Assembly: GCF_964340395.1 (NCBI RefSeq)
Contig: NC_135564.1
Location: forward strand, 20,262,107-20,326,106
Length of the DNA: 64,000 nucleotides
Direction: 5' to 3'
DNA from: Glandiceps talaboti
Lineage: Eukaryota > Hemichordata > Enteropneusta > Spengelidae
Each line of letters begins with the position of its first letter. The stretch's first letter is position 1. A model generated the notes under the pieces. That model did not search any database and was not told the origin of the DNA. It saw only the letters and a program-made list of their open reading frames with translations. This document shows positions 19,548 to 34,000 of this stretch, piece by piece. Made by a program: the position numbers and the translations under genes.

Positions 19548-19627
19548 TGTTTGTTTATTTTCGTAAACATAACTAACTAAGCCTGATTGCCCTCAGAGTG
19601 CCCTGTGACAAGCGCCATGGAGTTTCT

Positions 19628-19661
19628 TACGTCACTTCCTCATATCTCCCAAAATGGCGGC
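19628..19661 (+). promoter_or_regulatory. STK11IP: STK11IP promoter motifs (CRE, ETS, YY1)
   Basis: TACGTCA (19628-19634, CRE/ATF-like) overlaps ACTTCCT (ETS-like), and AAAATGGCGGC (19651-19661, YY1-like) follows. This TATA-less combination close to the start site is typical of housekeeping genes. It lies ~280-310 nt before the coding start, so transcription probably begins near 19640-19660. Confidence 0.6.
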
Positions 19662-19722
19662 GTCCAGTGTTATTGGAAAATACGTGTTGAATAAGCTTGG
19701 GTCTCACACCGTTTTGTGCTAG
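19654..19722 (+). CDS. Upstream ORF in the STK11IP 5' leader (22 aa)
   Basis: ATG within the YY1-like motif, in a strong context (A at -3, G at +4), opens a 22-residue frame, MAASSVIGKYVLNKLGSHTVLC, and stops before the main start. If transcription begins upstream of 19654 it would be expected to reduce translation of STK11IP. If transcription starts at or after it, it is not in the mRNA. Confidence 0.35.
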   Translation: MAASSVIGKYVLNKLGSHTVLC

Positions 19723-19939
19723 ATATTGGCAAAGATTTTGTCCTTGGATACAAAGTTTATTTTGGGGATTTATGTCCAATAGTTAATACTGACATTGACC
19801 CTCTGAATCGATTATTATACACTAAATATGTGACACTACCGACGATAACCAGTGCAGTGCAATCGCGTACGTCCTAAGTTACACTGTAACAGTAACACAA
19901 CATTGCGTGCAACGTTTACTTTTGAAATTCTTATCCACA

Positions 19940-20036
19940 ATGTTTAAACGAAGAGCAAGCACCCCAGAGATTAAGACCGTGGAAATGGGTCAGCAAGAAA
20001 TGGTACGGGAATTGTCAGCGTTACTTCGGAAAAATG
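19940..20036 (+). CDS. STK11IP: STK11IP exon 1 (start)
   Basis: 97 nt, ending in phase 1 before GTAAGT. It encodes the N-terminus with [11 protein letters not shown], matching the LIP1 family's first helix. A at -3 of the ATG. Confidence 0.88.
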
Positions 20037-23000
20037 GTAAGTTGGTGACACCCCAGTAACTTCCGACGGGACACGGATGAATCATATGATATGATAGTCA
20101 TGTGACGGGGTATTATGTTTTCGCTCATCGGACAACAAGGTCATCCAACTGTTTTGCAGGAATGCTACATATTTTCTTTGTACAGCAGGTCACAGTATAG
20201 TCATGTTCCTTATATACAGCATGGATTTATTAGGGGAGATGGGGACAAGTTTCAACTCATGCCAAAGTGTTGTTAAAAACTCCTACATTTACATTTGTAA
20301 TACATTTACTGAATTTAACCATTACACAGTGTTCACTGATTGACATTGGACTGTTCAGAGTAGCCTGCCTCTAGCTCTCTACAGTAGCTGAGCATGTAAC
20401 CTGGATACATTGTATCCACTCCTGTTGATATTGAATGAAACAAATATGAAGTCTGAACTCCTTGGTGACGATTCATAAATTTGTAACTGCAGCCACCTAA
20501 AAATTATGAATGAATTACAATCATGATCATGGACTGGGTTTAATCATGGAAGTATTTTAGTAACAGATGTTAATCCTTTAGGGATTAATTATAATCCTAC
20601 ATTGTTGATTAGATCTACATAAATTTGCATAATGCCAGGAGATAATATTTTGAGCATGTTGTGCCACACTGTTGAAATTTTGACTGTTTGAATAGCAAAC
20701 ACAAATTATATTCTAATTATATTTTGACATTGTTTGGTTTAGTTCATACATGACAGTAATACTTAATAGTTGGACTGTATGAAGATAGGGTACATGTAAG
20801 TGATTGGGCTTGGGCTGTATGAAGATAGGGTACATGTGAGTGATTAGGGTTGGGCTGTATGCAGATAGGGTACATGTGAGTGATTAGGGTTGGGCTGTAT
20901 GAAGATAGGGTACATGTATGTGATGAGGGTCACATTGAATTTTTTGCAAATGAGGTGCAAGTTTACAGACAACAATTTCTTGTGATACACCAAAATTAAA
21001 TGTGTCCCCATCCCTTACTATATAGTGACTTACAAAGACACCAAGTTAGATTTGATCATTTTAAACCACAATATTTTTAGCCTTCCAGGAGAGGGATGAT
21101 ACATGTAGATGCTAACACTACAGCAGTGAATAATTTGAGATAATATTTTCCCCCAATATTTTTATTTGTTCAGCCAAGGAAAATACTAGTGACCTACAAT
21201 GTAAGGGGTTCTTGTCACTATGAGTTACTAGACAAGTAGTGACATCCCTTAGGTCACAAATATTTTCCGACTGAATGAAGAAAAATGTTGAGGAATAATA
21301 TAATTGTACCATTATCGATAATATAAAAATTGGGGAAAGTAAGGCCAAATAAAAAAACTGTACCTGGTACCTGACCCCCACCTAGTTTTTCACTGCTGAC
21401 ACTTAATATTTTATGTATTTGAGAAAAAAATAATAAAATTGCGAAATTTGTAGTCTCGCAAGAAATAGTGGATGCAGAAACATCAATTTAAAAAGGCAAT
21501 ATAAAACTGTTCTTCCAATCTGTAATGGCTGTACATCTGATCGGAAGAAGCCAATAACACAGAGACCATATGGAAAACAATGGAACACATAACTACCTGA
21601 ACTAGACACTCGCATATGAAAATAAAATATACAAAAAAGTAAAATAACAAATCTACCTATCCCACCTACATGTATTCTAAAATTGAACATAATCAGAATC
21701 ACACAATTTTTTTTGTTAGGCCTGATGGCAAGCTGCAATTTTGAGCATTTTCAACTCACATTACAAACACCACAGAACAATGACATAGACACGCATTGTT
21801 GTGACATAGACACGCATTGTTGTGACATAGACACGTATTGTTGTGACATAGACACGTATTGTTGTGACATAGACATGCATTGTTGTGACATAGACACGCA
21901 TTGTTGTGACATAGACACGTATTGTTGTGACATAGACACGTATTGTTGTGACATAGACACGCATTGTTGTGACATAGACACGCATTGTTGTGACATAGAC
22001 ACGTATTGTTGTGACATAGACACGCATTGTTGTGACATAGACACGTATTGTTGTGACATAGACACGTATTGCCTTGATGTAAGACGAGTATATATGCCAT
22101 ATTTTTTGTTGAACCTGCATGGTATAATAAGATATTATTTCCCATATTTCTCCATTCAGCCAAGGAAAATATGAGTATTCTAAGTGGGCTTTGTTGACTC
22201 GTAGTGACAAAACCCCTCAGGTCATGAATATTTTTCATCTGAATAAAGAATAATATTTGGGAACAATATAATTACACAAGCGCCAGTAATATTTTTCAAA
22301 ATCAGGGAAAGTAATGACAATTTTAAAAGTTTTGACTCATATTTTGAACACAGTAGAACGAATGACATGTTGTCATAACATAAATTCATTATTCCATATT
22401 TATTGTTCCATTGTGTTTGTGCATGGTATAATATAAATTACCTTGTGTCCCAAACGCTATTTTGTATATCATGTAGTATAAATTTAATATTTTCACATTT
22501 AGGGAAGGATTGTGTGAAACAAATAAATAATGTAATCCTATATACACATTGTAGAAGAGGAACTAGCTGAGAGTGTCACCAATATCATCAAAATCTAGAA
22601 ACAAAACAAAACAAACATGAATGTGAAGATTCCCTATTGTATAATTCATAGATTTGAATCCTGTTCTCTCCAACTTGTACTTTTTTTATGTACATCCAAA
22701 CACCCACTAACCCAGTACAAAAAGGATTTAACTGACCCAGCAGAAAAAAGATTTTACCGACCCAGTAGAAAAAGGATTTTACTGACCCAGTAGAAAAATT
22801 TTTTTACCGACCCAGATACAAAATGGATTTTAAAATAGTAAATACTTAAATGCTGTGTTTAACCATCAATGTTAAAAGTGGAACATTTGACAAATATGAA
22901 AGCTCTCATCGCTTTTTAAAAGATCAGCAATGGGATATCAGGATGTTGTATAGTGCATAATGCTTTATGAGTACCAGTAAAAAAGATTTCCATTGGGGAC

Positions 23001-24797
23001 ATTGTTATCTTTGTTTACAGTTCACTTAATTCATCATATCAGGGGTAGATATGTAGGGATTTGAAATGTCCATTGTTGTACATTATGATATCAATGAAGA
23101 TCTCAACAGATCCAGTCTTGAAGTAGATGTGTAAGATATGTCATCTTGCTCTGTCCTCACCAGCCTGCTAAAAGGGGTTGACTGGTGTGTGAAAGTGTCC
23201 TGTCATGGCATACCTTTAATACAGTCTACATGTGTAGGCTGAAGGGACATTGTGAATCAACAAAAACAATACATGCATGTTATTTTAAAATATGTATTTT
23301 TGTATCAAGATACACAATTTGCATAGTAACAATCAAATTTATTTATTTATTTATTAATCTTTCATACAGACACCATTTCAATGCATTAATGATTAGCAAT
23401 GTCCTCCCAATGGAACCTGTTGCAGGATTACGTACACAGAAAAATAAACAAAAAAGGGGACAAATCAGGACAAAAAGTGACAGAGGCACAGTGTACTTTA
23501 AACGATATCCAATTACATTACCAGACTACATTCTGAAGATGTCTTTTAAATATCGATGGGTTCGGAGCTGATCTTATTGGATAGAGGTAGATTGTTCCAT
23601 AGAACAGCACCACTATAGTGAAATGCCCATTTCCCATATTCAGTTTTAACTATACGGATGTATATGTTACCTTTACTGGCCTGTCTTGTGTTTTGAAGGT
23701 GAATTGTTTGGAAAGACTGATCATTTCAGTGAGGTAACTAGGTGCATCACCTGTTACGGATTTGTAGATGAGTGTTGCCAGCTGGTGCTTCCATCTAATT
23801 TGAGGGTTGACCCAACCCAAGTTTTCATATACATGTACATGTACCCAACCCGTACTAGTATCACGGGGAACTTAGAGGAGCAGTCGACCAGCTCATTTAT
23901 GGAGGAGTTCAAGTATCTTTTGATTTATATTATACCATACAGTCACAGCATAATCGAAATGGGGAAGGTAGTAACTGAATATCATCTTCCTAAGTCCCAA
24001 CAGCCAAAAGTGTCTGATTCTTGACAGTAGACCAAGTTTTAGAGAAATTTTAGCAGAAATATTGGAAATATGTGTTGAAAATTTCAATTTTGAATCCAGC
24101 CAAACCCCTAAGTATTTGAAATCCAACACTTGCTCTACTAGGTGTCCCTGTACTCGAATTTGCAAAACTGGATTTAGTTTTAGTCTTTGAGAAGAATCAA
24201 AATGTATGGTCTTGGTTTTACTTGTGTTCAGTGTTAACTTGTTTGAGTCAAGCCATATCATCTGCATACACAATTTCTTGAGTCTTTTTTTTTTTCAATT
24301 GTACTGTACCTCATATTGAATATTAAATATGTCACACTTTCTTTGAAAATATGACTTATTTCACAAAATATAAAAATTGTATCCAAAAAGGTCAAACTGT
24401 AGATCCTGTCAGCAGCACAGGAACCAGATTCATATGATGTTAAAATTCAGGACATAAATCATTTATGATATACATATATGTAGGAATCCCAAATTTGATG
24501 TTTTCCAAGCGTTATAGGTTATTTCCATTAACTTTATGATAAATTGGACAAGTTAGGAAAATATGGTATTCAAAATTTAATTTGTACAGTCACTTTTATC
24601 TCAATTACTCAATGCAATGCCAGTCCAATGCTTATTGTCCTTGTTATTCAAAATTTACTTTGCATTTTCAGTTCAACTCTGAATTCTCAATGCAATGCCA
24701 ATCCTTTGCTTGTATTATGTGGATGTTCTTCTGGTTTCAACTCATAAAATCTTCATGTCATTTGCCAAACATGCAAACCTTAGCCATACATGTACCT

Positions 24798-24849
<52 letters not shown>

Positions 24850-27800
24850 TTTATTCAGTACTGTTGGCCATTGGCCCAAAAATACAAACCTTAAATATAC
24901 AAAAATGAACGGATCACTAGAAAATATCAAATTTGTCAGGCCCTTGGTATCTCAGAGTTTCTTTTAGCATCTTTTCTAAGTTTAGTAGCATAAAATATAT
25001 ATCTACTAAGTTTTCTGAGAGTGTCAACCTTTTGAGTGGACAAAAGTAACACAAATTTGTGTTGCATACATGTATACCTATTAAACCTGGGTGATATCAT
25101 ATTGACCTACATGTATGTATTACTTTCATCTTACAGGAAATAAGATTCTCCATGGTAACGGTAAACTGTCTTTGATTACAACCTCTTTAAGTTATCTCAA
25201 TGAGTGTTTTAATGCACTAACTGAAGATAGACAAAACACAGAGGATATCATCAAATCAAAAGATGACAAATTCCACCAAGATTTAGTCTACCTCCATCAG
25301 TTTGTACAAGACACACCAGCATTGAAAGTAAGTCAGTAAGCTGTTGTTTACACAAATGCAGGAATTGTTGGGGATGTTATGACAAGATTGAATATACACT
25401 GATGATGAATACTTGATTTACATTCATCATTGTACTGAGTCTGTCTATATTAACTTTCATTTCATGCAGATTCCCCACACGTGCACATCATGTACTAGTA
25501 TATATATATATACAGTAACACATGCACATCATGTACTAGTATATATATATACAGTGTTATAAGTTCACAAATGTATTTTTTGTCATTCTCATTCCCATAT
25601 CTTTGCATTTGCTGAAGCAGTGAAATAATGACAACCAAGATAGGAGTTGTATGGAAAGTGTGGTCTACACAACATTGTTATAATTGTAACAGTTGTCCTT
25701 TTTATCCCTTTGAGTATACTGCATAGTTTCACTGTCATTAAAAATAGTTTTCATACGTATCACTCATTGTGAGACAAGTAAGTTACAGTGTATTACTCTC
25801 ATTACCTTCACTAATAAGTCATCCAACCTCTGCAAGGTTGTTGTGTTTGGTAAACAGATCTAATCATGAGTGGAGATTTGATATCAGCATTTATTTTGAC
25901 TAAAGTATAAAATGTTATCACCTATAGTAAATTCAATATTGCAACAACAGTTTCAAAAAGACTACTACAGACTTGTCATCGGGCACTAATATAACTGAGC
26001 AGCATTTTGAAAGGGAACAACTAAGGATGTTTCATTTATAATGATGTTAGATATGTGTTTTGTGTCCAAGCTAAGGAGTTTGGGCTTAGGTACAAAATGT
26101 AGATGGCAGAGAGGACCAGGTACAAATAAACTGTCTTTGTGTCCAAGCTAAGGAGTTTGGGCTTAGGTAGATGGCAGAGAGGACCAGGTACAAATAAACT
26201 GTCTTTGTGTCCAAGCTAAGGAGTTTGGGCTTAGGTAGATGGCAGAGAGGACCAGGTACAAATAAACTGTCTTTGTGTTCAAGCTAAGGAGTTTGGGCTT
26301 AGGTAGATGGCAGAGAGGACCAGGTACAAATAAACTGTCTTTGTATCATTGACTAATACTACAGTATAATTAATATTAATAATAAGTGAAGGTTTTTATA
26401 TAGTGCTTTCCCACTTTGTGCTCAAAGCTCTTTACAATTATTACCTCTGGCAAGGATCTATAGCAGCACAATGGCCCTTTATACTTCCTCAACTTCCTGG
26501 GGAGCATACAATTACAACCCATTGCAGCCTTTATAAGTACATAGGATTAAAGCATTCACATTGCAACCTCTATCCTACTAGGTCCCAAATTATACAGCTT
26601 GGTTGACTGAGGCACAGTCATGGTTCAAATCTTGCCCAAGGATTTTAGCCACTCAGAAATAAAGACAGCAAACCTGCAACCTGCAGATTGCAAGCCGGCC
26701 ACTCTAACCATTTACCCATCGTGACTCCACTAATAGACATACTACTACTTTATTTTTCAAGCCAAGGAGTTTGGGCTTGGATGGAGGACAGAAAGGGCTA
26801 AAGATAGATTCCTTAGATCTGTATTGACCAGAATTGGTCATGGTTTTCGCTTTATTTACTGTAACAATGTTGCTATCTATTTATTTGCCAGGTGATGCAT
26901 GGTAACAGCACTTTACAAGGAACTATTAATATTTGTTGGTGTCAAAAACTACGTACATTGGAGATCAAGAGAGTCCCATTACATCTATTAGTTGGTTTGC
27001 AAACTCTCAGAACTCAACTCAAAGTTCTTATATGTACTAGATGTGTACAGACATTACAGGTGAGAAAGAACTTTTATACATGTGTATTCATTGTGTGATA
27101 TGATAGGGAGCCATAGTCAGGATATCAACGTGTAACATGAATAATATGATGATAATATTTATAATCTAATTTAATCCATAAGTCAAGAAACTAGTGATTA
27201 TTAAGGGGACACAAGCTGAGTTCGTATGTATTTGGATGAATTTGTTGCTGTATATTTAAGGTACTCACAGTATTGTACTTACTGAAGCACACTTGACCAT
27301 CACTTGTAATTAACTGAACTCAAACCTGGTATTAAGATATAACTTATAAATGATCTGATGATGTAATTTATAATACATATAAAAAATGATCAGGAAATCT
27401 ATCCTATGCAATCAGCTGTCCTAATAATGCCGGGAGACAATCATAATGCTATAAAAGACATTTACTGACATTAACATTATACTGGAATGTGGTTCTGTCA
27501 CTGGGTAATCTGATATGCAAACAAAGTCAGTCTGTGCCCCTTTAATTGATAGTATTATATTAAAAGTAAAGAGTACAGTGTCATCCTAATAGTAGTATAC
27601 TAGTCAGCCTAAATAAATTTTTCATTCTCACAATTCTGTGTATGTCTATAAGTTATAATTGTATTTTACATACAAACCTATCTAAGTACTAATGANNNNN
27701 NNNNNNNNNNNNNNNNNNNNNNNNNNNNNNNNNNNNNNNNNNNNNNNNNNNNNNNNNNNNNNNNNNNNNNNNNNNNNNNNNNNNNNNNNNNNNNNATACA

Positions 27801-30800
27801 AACTTATCAAAGTACTAATGAAGTCTTCCAATCAACAGTTGTTGACATCATTCTGAGGGTTGTTTGTTCACTTGTCATAGCTGAATCCTAAATGTGTACA
27901 ATAATTGTGATTTATCCAGCCAATCAACATCCAAGTCTGACTCACCTGCAATGGCTCTAGTGAGAAACCTGAGTTACACTCGGAGTGGTGGCCAATGATA
28001 TATTTAAAAATTGAGTGATAGCGTTTACTGTAATATAATTAACCTTAAAATAGATACATACACAGAATACATGGCAAAAGTGATCAAGAAATAGTGAAGC
28101 TAGTCAGGCTTGTATCCCTAGTGACAAACTAACATACATGTAAGTGTATACACATATTTCAACCCATAACACCAAAGTAAAGCATTTTCTGTATGTACCA
28201 TAATTGTTTATAGCATCTGTATCAAGTACAACCAGTACAACCCATAACACCAAAGTAAAGCATTTTCTGTATCTACTATAATTGTTTATAGCATCTATAT
28301 CAAGTACAACCCATAACACCAAAGTAAAGCATTTTCTGTATCTACTATAATTGTTTATAGCATCTATATCAAGTACAACCCATAACACCAAAGTAAAGCA
28401 TTTTCTGTATGTAACATAATTGTTTATAGCATCTATATCAAGTACAACCTATAACACCAAAGTAAAGCATTTTCTGTATCTACCATAATCATTTATAGCA
28501 TCTATATCAAGTACAACCCATAACACCAAAGTAAAGCATTTTCTGTATGTACCATAATTGTTTATAGCATCCATATCAAGTACAACCCATAACACCAAAG
28601 TAAAGCATTTTCTGTATCTACCATAATCATTTATAGCATCTATATCAAGTACAACCCATAACACCAAAGTAAAGCATTTTCTGTATGTACCATAATCGTT
28701 TATAGCATCCATATCAAGTACAACCCATAACACCAAAGTAAAGCATTTTCTGTATGTACCATAATCGTTTATAGCATCCATATGTACAATTGCCATAAAA
28801 CATAGCGCAGCAAACAAGAGTGGAACAATCAAATTGACAAATACAATTTCCACAGTTAATTTACAAAGAAAATAAAATGAAATGATATAATGTTGTACAT
28901 GACAATATAGCTATACATTGAATGACACAAAAGCTCTCAGGAACTTTGAATGTGCTATATTCTTGATTGACTACGTGACACATGGTTCATGTTTTTCCTT
29001 TTTTTGTACCAGGAGCTGTTTTCATCCTGTGGTGGTGATAAAAGTTCAGAGCAAGCATGGCCAGAACTACGTACAGTATGTCTCAGTTTTAATCATATCC
29101 ACCAATTAGATGATTCTCTGGTAAGTCAAGACTTCTTTATATCAAAGACAAAGCATTGTATTTGATAGGTACTACCAAACTAGAGAGACTATGTACATGT
29201 TGTTGCAATTAGGCAGCACCATGTGTTTTACATCTCGCATCTTTTTTGTAACGCACCTGTTGTCAGTTCCAAGATGGAAAACTAAGTAAATCCCTGTATT
29301 CTGTATATGCAGGGCATTTGCATGTGCTACTGAGGGGGTTGTCACCTTATAACCATACCATGGGTTTACTAGCACAATCCTTTTCTGTCGTTGTCACTGT
29401 TTAGTCTTTGTTCTATAAAATCACTCATAATCAAAGAGGTCAACATATCCTGCCATCATTTCCTGATGAAAATGTTATTTCAAATGTAATAAAGACCTAA
29501 ATATAAGAACATAAGGGATGTTGTCTCATGCAATATATCTTGGAACTGAAAAATTACCATCCTAATTATGTGCATTGTTTCCTCATAGCTACTGTCTTTC
29601 CTTTACAGAAATTACTGACAGCGGTATGTGTACTTGATCTAAGTCATAATAACATAACAGATGTAGGATACTACTTAGAGGTAAGTTAGAGTATGTAGGA
29701 GATGCAGTGTTTTGATTGGTTAAAAGGCTATATAAATGCTGTTGGATTGGTCAGAAATCTTTGCATACAATTTGATTGGTCAGATGTATTTGTAAATTCA
29801 GTTTGATCGGTCAAACATTTTTGTAATTTGATTGGTCAAAATGTGATGTATGCAGTTTGATTGTCAGAAGTCTCTGTATACTTTTGATTGGTCAGAAAAC
29901 ATTGTAAATGCTATGTGATTGGTGTGAAATTTTGTGAATGCAGTTTGATTGGTCAAAAGGTTTTGTATATAATGAGTTTAATTGGTTCAAAATCTTTGTA
30001 AATGCAGTTGGTCAGATATCTTTGTTTAAATGTAATGTATATATGCTTCTAATAAATTACTTGACTGACAACAGAATTAGACATAAACCTACCTGTATGT
30101 CTATGGTCTCCCCAAACAGATCTCCTTGCAGTGAAGTAGTTTCACCATAATCAACTCAACACTGTCACACAATAGTAGTAATTCCGGGTCTTTTTTGTTA
30201 TGGACAGAAATTAAACCCTAATATTGTAGTTTTAAATGTGTGTGTGATTTGTAGAGGGTCCAGAAGACAGTATACTTGCCATGCAACATGTATGTAAACT
30301 TGTTTTTCTTTCCAGTACTTATCAGAACTAACTCATCTCAACCTTGGTTACAACCAACTGGAGAGAATGCCAGCATTATCCATCAGTGCTAGAAATAAAC
30401 TCCAATCCTTGGTGATGAGAAACAATAGACTAGAAAACTTACAAGGCTTGGAACAGTTTCGTAACTTACAAGAATTAGATGTAGCTAATAATTGTATAGT
30501 AGAAACTATACAATTGATGTATTTTTCTCCACTGCATCTGATGACAAGGGTAAGTTAAATTGAATTTTTCTCTCCAAAATGTTTGAGGCATTTTAATCAT
30601 ATTTGTAGATTTTCATGTGGTTGAATACGTCAAGCTGTCAGTGGTTGAATATAGGCTGTTACTGTAGCAAATGTTACCTAGATTTCATCTAATTTGAATA
30701 CTTTATTTTCATAGCTGATCCTACAAGGCAATCCAGTATGCTTCCATCCATATTACAGAATTACAGTGGTCAAAAACTTATCACCAGCAGTTGTTACTCA

Positions 30801-31034
30801 AAAGGTAAAATGATATATGCTCTCCTATTAACATTCTCCCCCCCCCCCCCACACAGGCACAGGGACACACACAGACATACACACAGACACACACACAGAC
30901 ATAGGGACACACACAGACACACACACACACACACACACAGACAGACAGACAGATAGATAAACAGACAGCCACAGGCACAGGGACACACACAGACATACAC
31001 ACAGACACACACACAGACACAGGGACACACACAG

Positions 31035-31066
<32 letters not shown>

Positions 31067-34000
31067 CCACACACACACACACACAGACAGACAGACATAC
31101 ACACAGACACACACACAGACAGACACACACACACACATGCACACAGATACACATGCTGACAGACACAGTCACACATTTGTTATTGTTTCAGTGTATTGAC
31201 TTTAGACGACATATCTTTGTATGCATTATTTTAATGTCAAATAAAATATACTGCATCTACAAATATAGACTATAATTTCAGACAATAATGTTACAAACAA
31301 TGTTCAGTCAGCCACTCTTGACTTCACTGCTCTATGTCTTACAGAACATTATATGAATATTTTTTTATGTCCAGACAAGCCTGGAGCTACAATCTATGCA
31401 ACTGAAATGCTATATTTCTTGCAATGTCATTTTTACTCTTGATAAAAACACTGTCTTATGAGGCATTGAATTACTTGTTGGTAAAATAAAATCATACCTA
31501 CTGCCATGATATGATTTAATACTACCAGTAGTACTGTACCCAAGTTTCTGTTACTATTAGTGAAATATTTGTGATAAGTTACTTACATGACGGTTTGTGT
31601 GTTTGCTGCCATACAGTATTGTATGATAAAATATTTCTGTGAAGATAAAATGTTTCAGTTACTATTATTGAAAAAACTGTGACAACTTATTTTATTTTTT
31701 GCGTGTCATATTTTTCAGGTCTACCTGGATGGAAGGAAGCTCACCAATGTAGAACTGAAGGTAAAATAAGATTTCTGATTTTACAGACTCAAGACAGTAT
31801 TTATGTTTTCCAAGATAAATTAGTTTGAGAGAGACAAACCATCCTTTTTTTATTATTAATATCGCATTCATATTTTACATACTACAACATATAAACATAG
31901 ATAATGACACAGAAAACTGACTCATCACAGCAAATCATCTAGGTCAAAGGTCAATAGTCCAAAGGACAAATCGGCTTATAACTTTTGTAGACCTGATGAA
32001 GTTATGTAATAATTAGAAGAAGGGATAGAAAAACTAATTTTATATGCAACAAATGAATATGAAATTTAGAATATGAAATATTAATTCTTAAAGCTGCACT
32101 CGTTGTAACTGGGGTATTTTTTGTTAGATCACACAACTGAGAATTGTTAAAATACCAATAAATAGACATTGTACATGTTAAATTAGAATCTATTTTATTT
32201 ACTAGTAGTACAGTAATTCATTGGTGGGGGTGGGGGTGTTGAGATTTGGGTGCAGACCAAAAATCAATTAGATTTGATTGATTGATTGATTGTACCATAT
32301 TGTGTGTACAGCTGCATAAATACATTTACCCACAGGTGATTCAGGGTTACAATATTACAAGATGTATAAAAGTCATTGTACCAACAAAACAGTTTCAAAA
32401 AACATTCCACTTACAGCTAGAACTAGTGCAGCTATACATTATTTGATGAGAGTGATTTTCTGATTTTCTATAACAGTATGTACCCAAAGGTGATGTGTAC
32501 AGGCTGAGGACAGCAGCTACAATGTTTGAAGCCTCCGTCAACAGTACGGATAGTTTGTGGCTTGATACCAGTCAGCCATCCTCACTGACAAGTGGTTTCA
32601 CAGACGATGACACGGATTCACTTGTTTATCAAAATTCTAAGTCTGGGTCAAAGGGCAAAAGTTTAAAGGGCAAGAAAAATAAGAAGAGTAAACACAGACG
32701 GCCTTGCATAGATGATCAAATGAGTGACACTTCACAGCCTAGTTCTAGAGGTGAGTTGATATTTAGTGTATAGCGCCCTCACAAGTTCACTTCTTTCTGT
32801 CTTTCCACGCTGATAATGTATTGTTTCAGCAACAAATCTTCCCAACCAGCGAAATAAGGGAAACTAAGTCTTCAGCAAAAAATGTCCAGATTTGACAGTA
32901 TGTCTGAGAAACGAATGTTCCTTCTTTCAGCTGCTACACCATTCATTGATGGTAGTGACATCCAACAAAGAGTTGAAGCTATCAGAGAAGAAATGGGACC
33001 TGATTGGTTGGTTGGATTGACAGCCAAACCTAAAGCTGATAGTCCATCTGAACCTAACACAGACACCACAGATCTGGAACAGACTCCAGAGGGCGCTAAT
33101 CATGAACAACCACCTGCTGAGGGTACAGATCAGCTGGATTCACCTGTAAAACAGAGATATGAGTCTGTTTCATCTGATATTGATGTTATCAGTAGACAAA
33201 GAATTCCAAGCACTGACTCTGAAGAAGGGGGTAGGTTTATAGATACATGTACTTTGTTTATTTGGATAACAAGTTTTCATACAAAAAGAAATGGATTGTA
33301 AAAGTTATTTAAAAAAGAACAAGAAATATAATGAAAAACATTACAGCAGCAAACACAGACTTTTTCATAAAATGTTAGTTTTAGAGAGTCATTTAATGAT
33401 TTGATATCACTTACATTGTGTGTGTTTGCTGAGAAATAATGAGTTGAAACTTGCTCGTCATTCATTGTTTGGTGGAAGGCCTTGCCATCATGGACACACA
33501 TTGTCTCCTGGGAGTCAGAAAACATACATGTGTAGCAAAATACAAATGTAAGGCCAAAAAAAAAAATATGTCTGGTTCTGGTCAGCGCGCGCGTGCCCTG
33601 AATACCATCGATCCTTTTTTTTCCGATAATTTTTGCTTTCCCGTTCCTTATTTACAATTCCCCGTCGATCAACACTGTATGCAAGGCTAGCGGAAAAAAT
33701 TTAACTCGTGTGATGGCGCACTTCTATTTGGTAACGGGTACCCTTTTCTTCTAGTACTGTTGCATACCCATAATCCCCCGTACGATATGTGTACGTAATA
33801 TGTACGATGAGCGTGGTTGATGGGAATCACGGGAAATAGTGTGTTCACTGTGCTAGGTGGTAAACCGCTCACATGTTTCGAAAATGTCAGAAGTTTGAGT
33901 ACGTCGTGAGCAATCGAAATGTTGATATCAATTCAGCTGACTTTCGAGGTGTTCTTAGTTCTGGTGATCGTTTCGTTCTGCCTTCTGAATACAAAGATTT

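Larger units (their letters stand above)
20037..25136 (+). other. STK11IP intron 1 (5.1 kb)
   Basis: Holds the 40-bp, 21-bp and ~28-bp tandem arrays, a GGCC-ended transposon, two copies of a dispersed repeat, a 5'-truncated LINE on the minus strand and a (TCAA)n tail, each listed separately. No additional exon is needed by phase. Confidence 0.85.
27060..29012 (+). other. STK11IP intron 3 (contains assembly gap)
   Basis: Contains the 100-N gap and the 69-bp array. The gap could hide intron sequence only, because exon phases on both sides match. Confidence 0.8.

Noticed and set aside
21683-22238. Cys-rich repeat proteins (DIDTHCC and related) in four frames
   Set aside because: Produced by the 21-bp array in intron 1. 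Mutually overlapping on both strands, with no independent coding signal.
30781-31176. Cys/Val-rich minus-strand frames
   Set aside because: Caused by the CA/CAGA microsatellite in intron 7.
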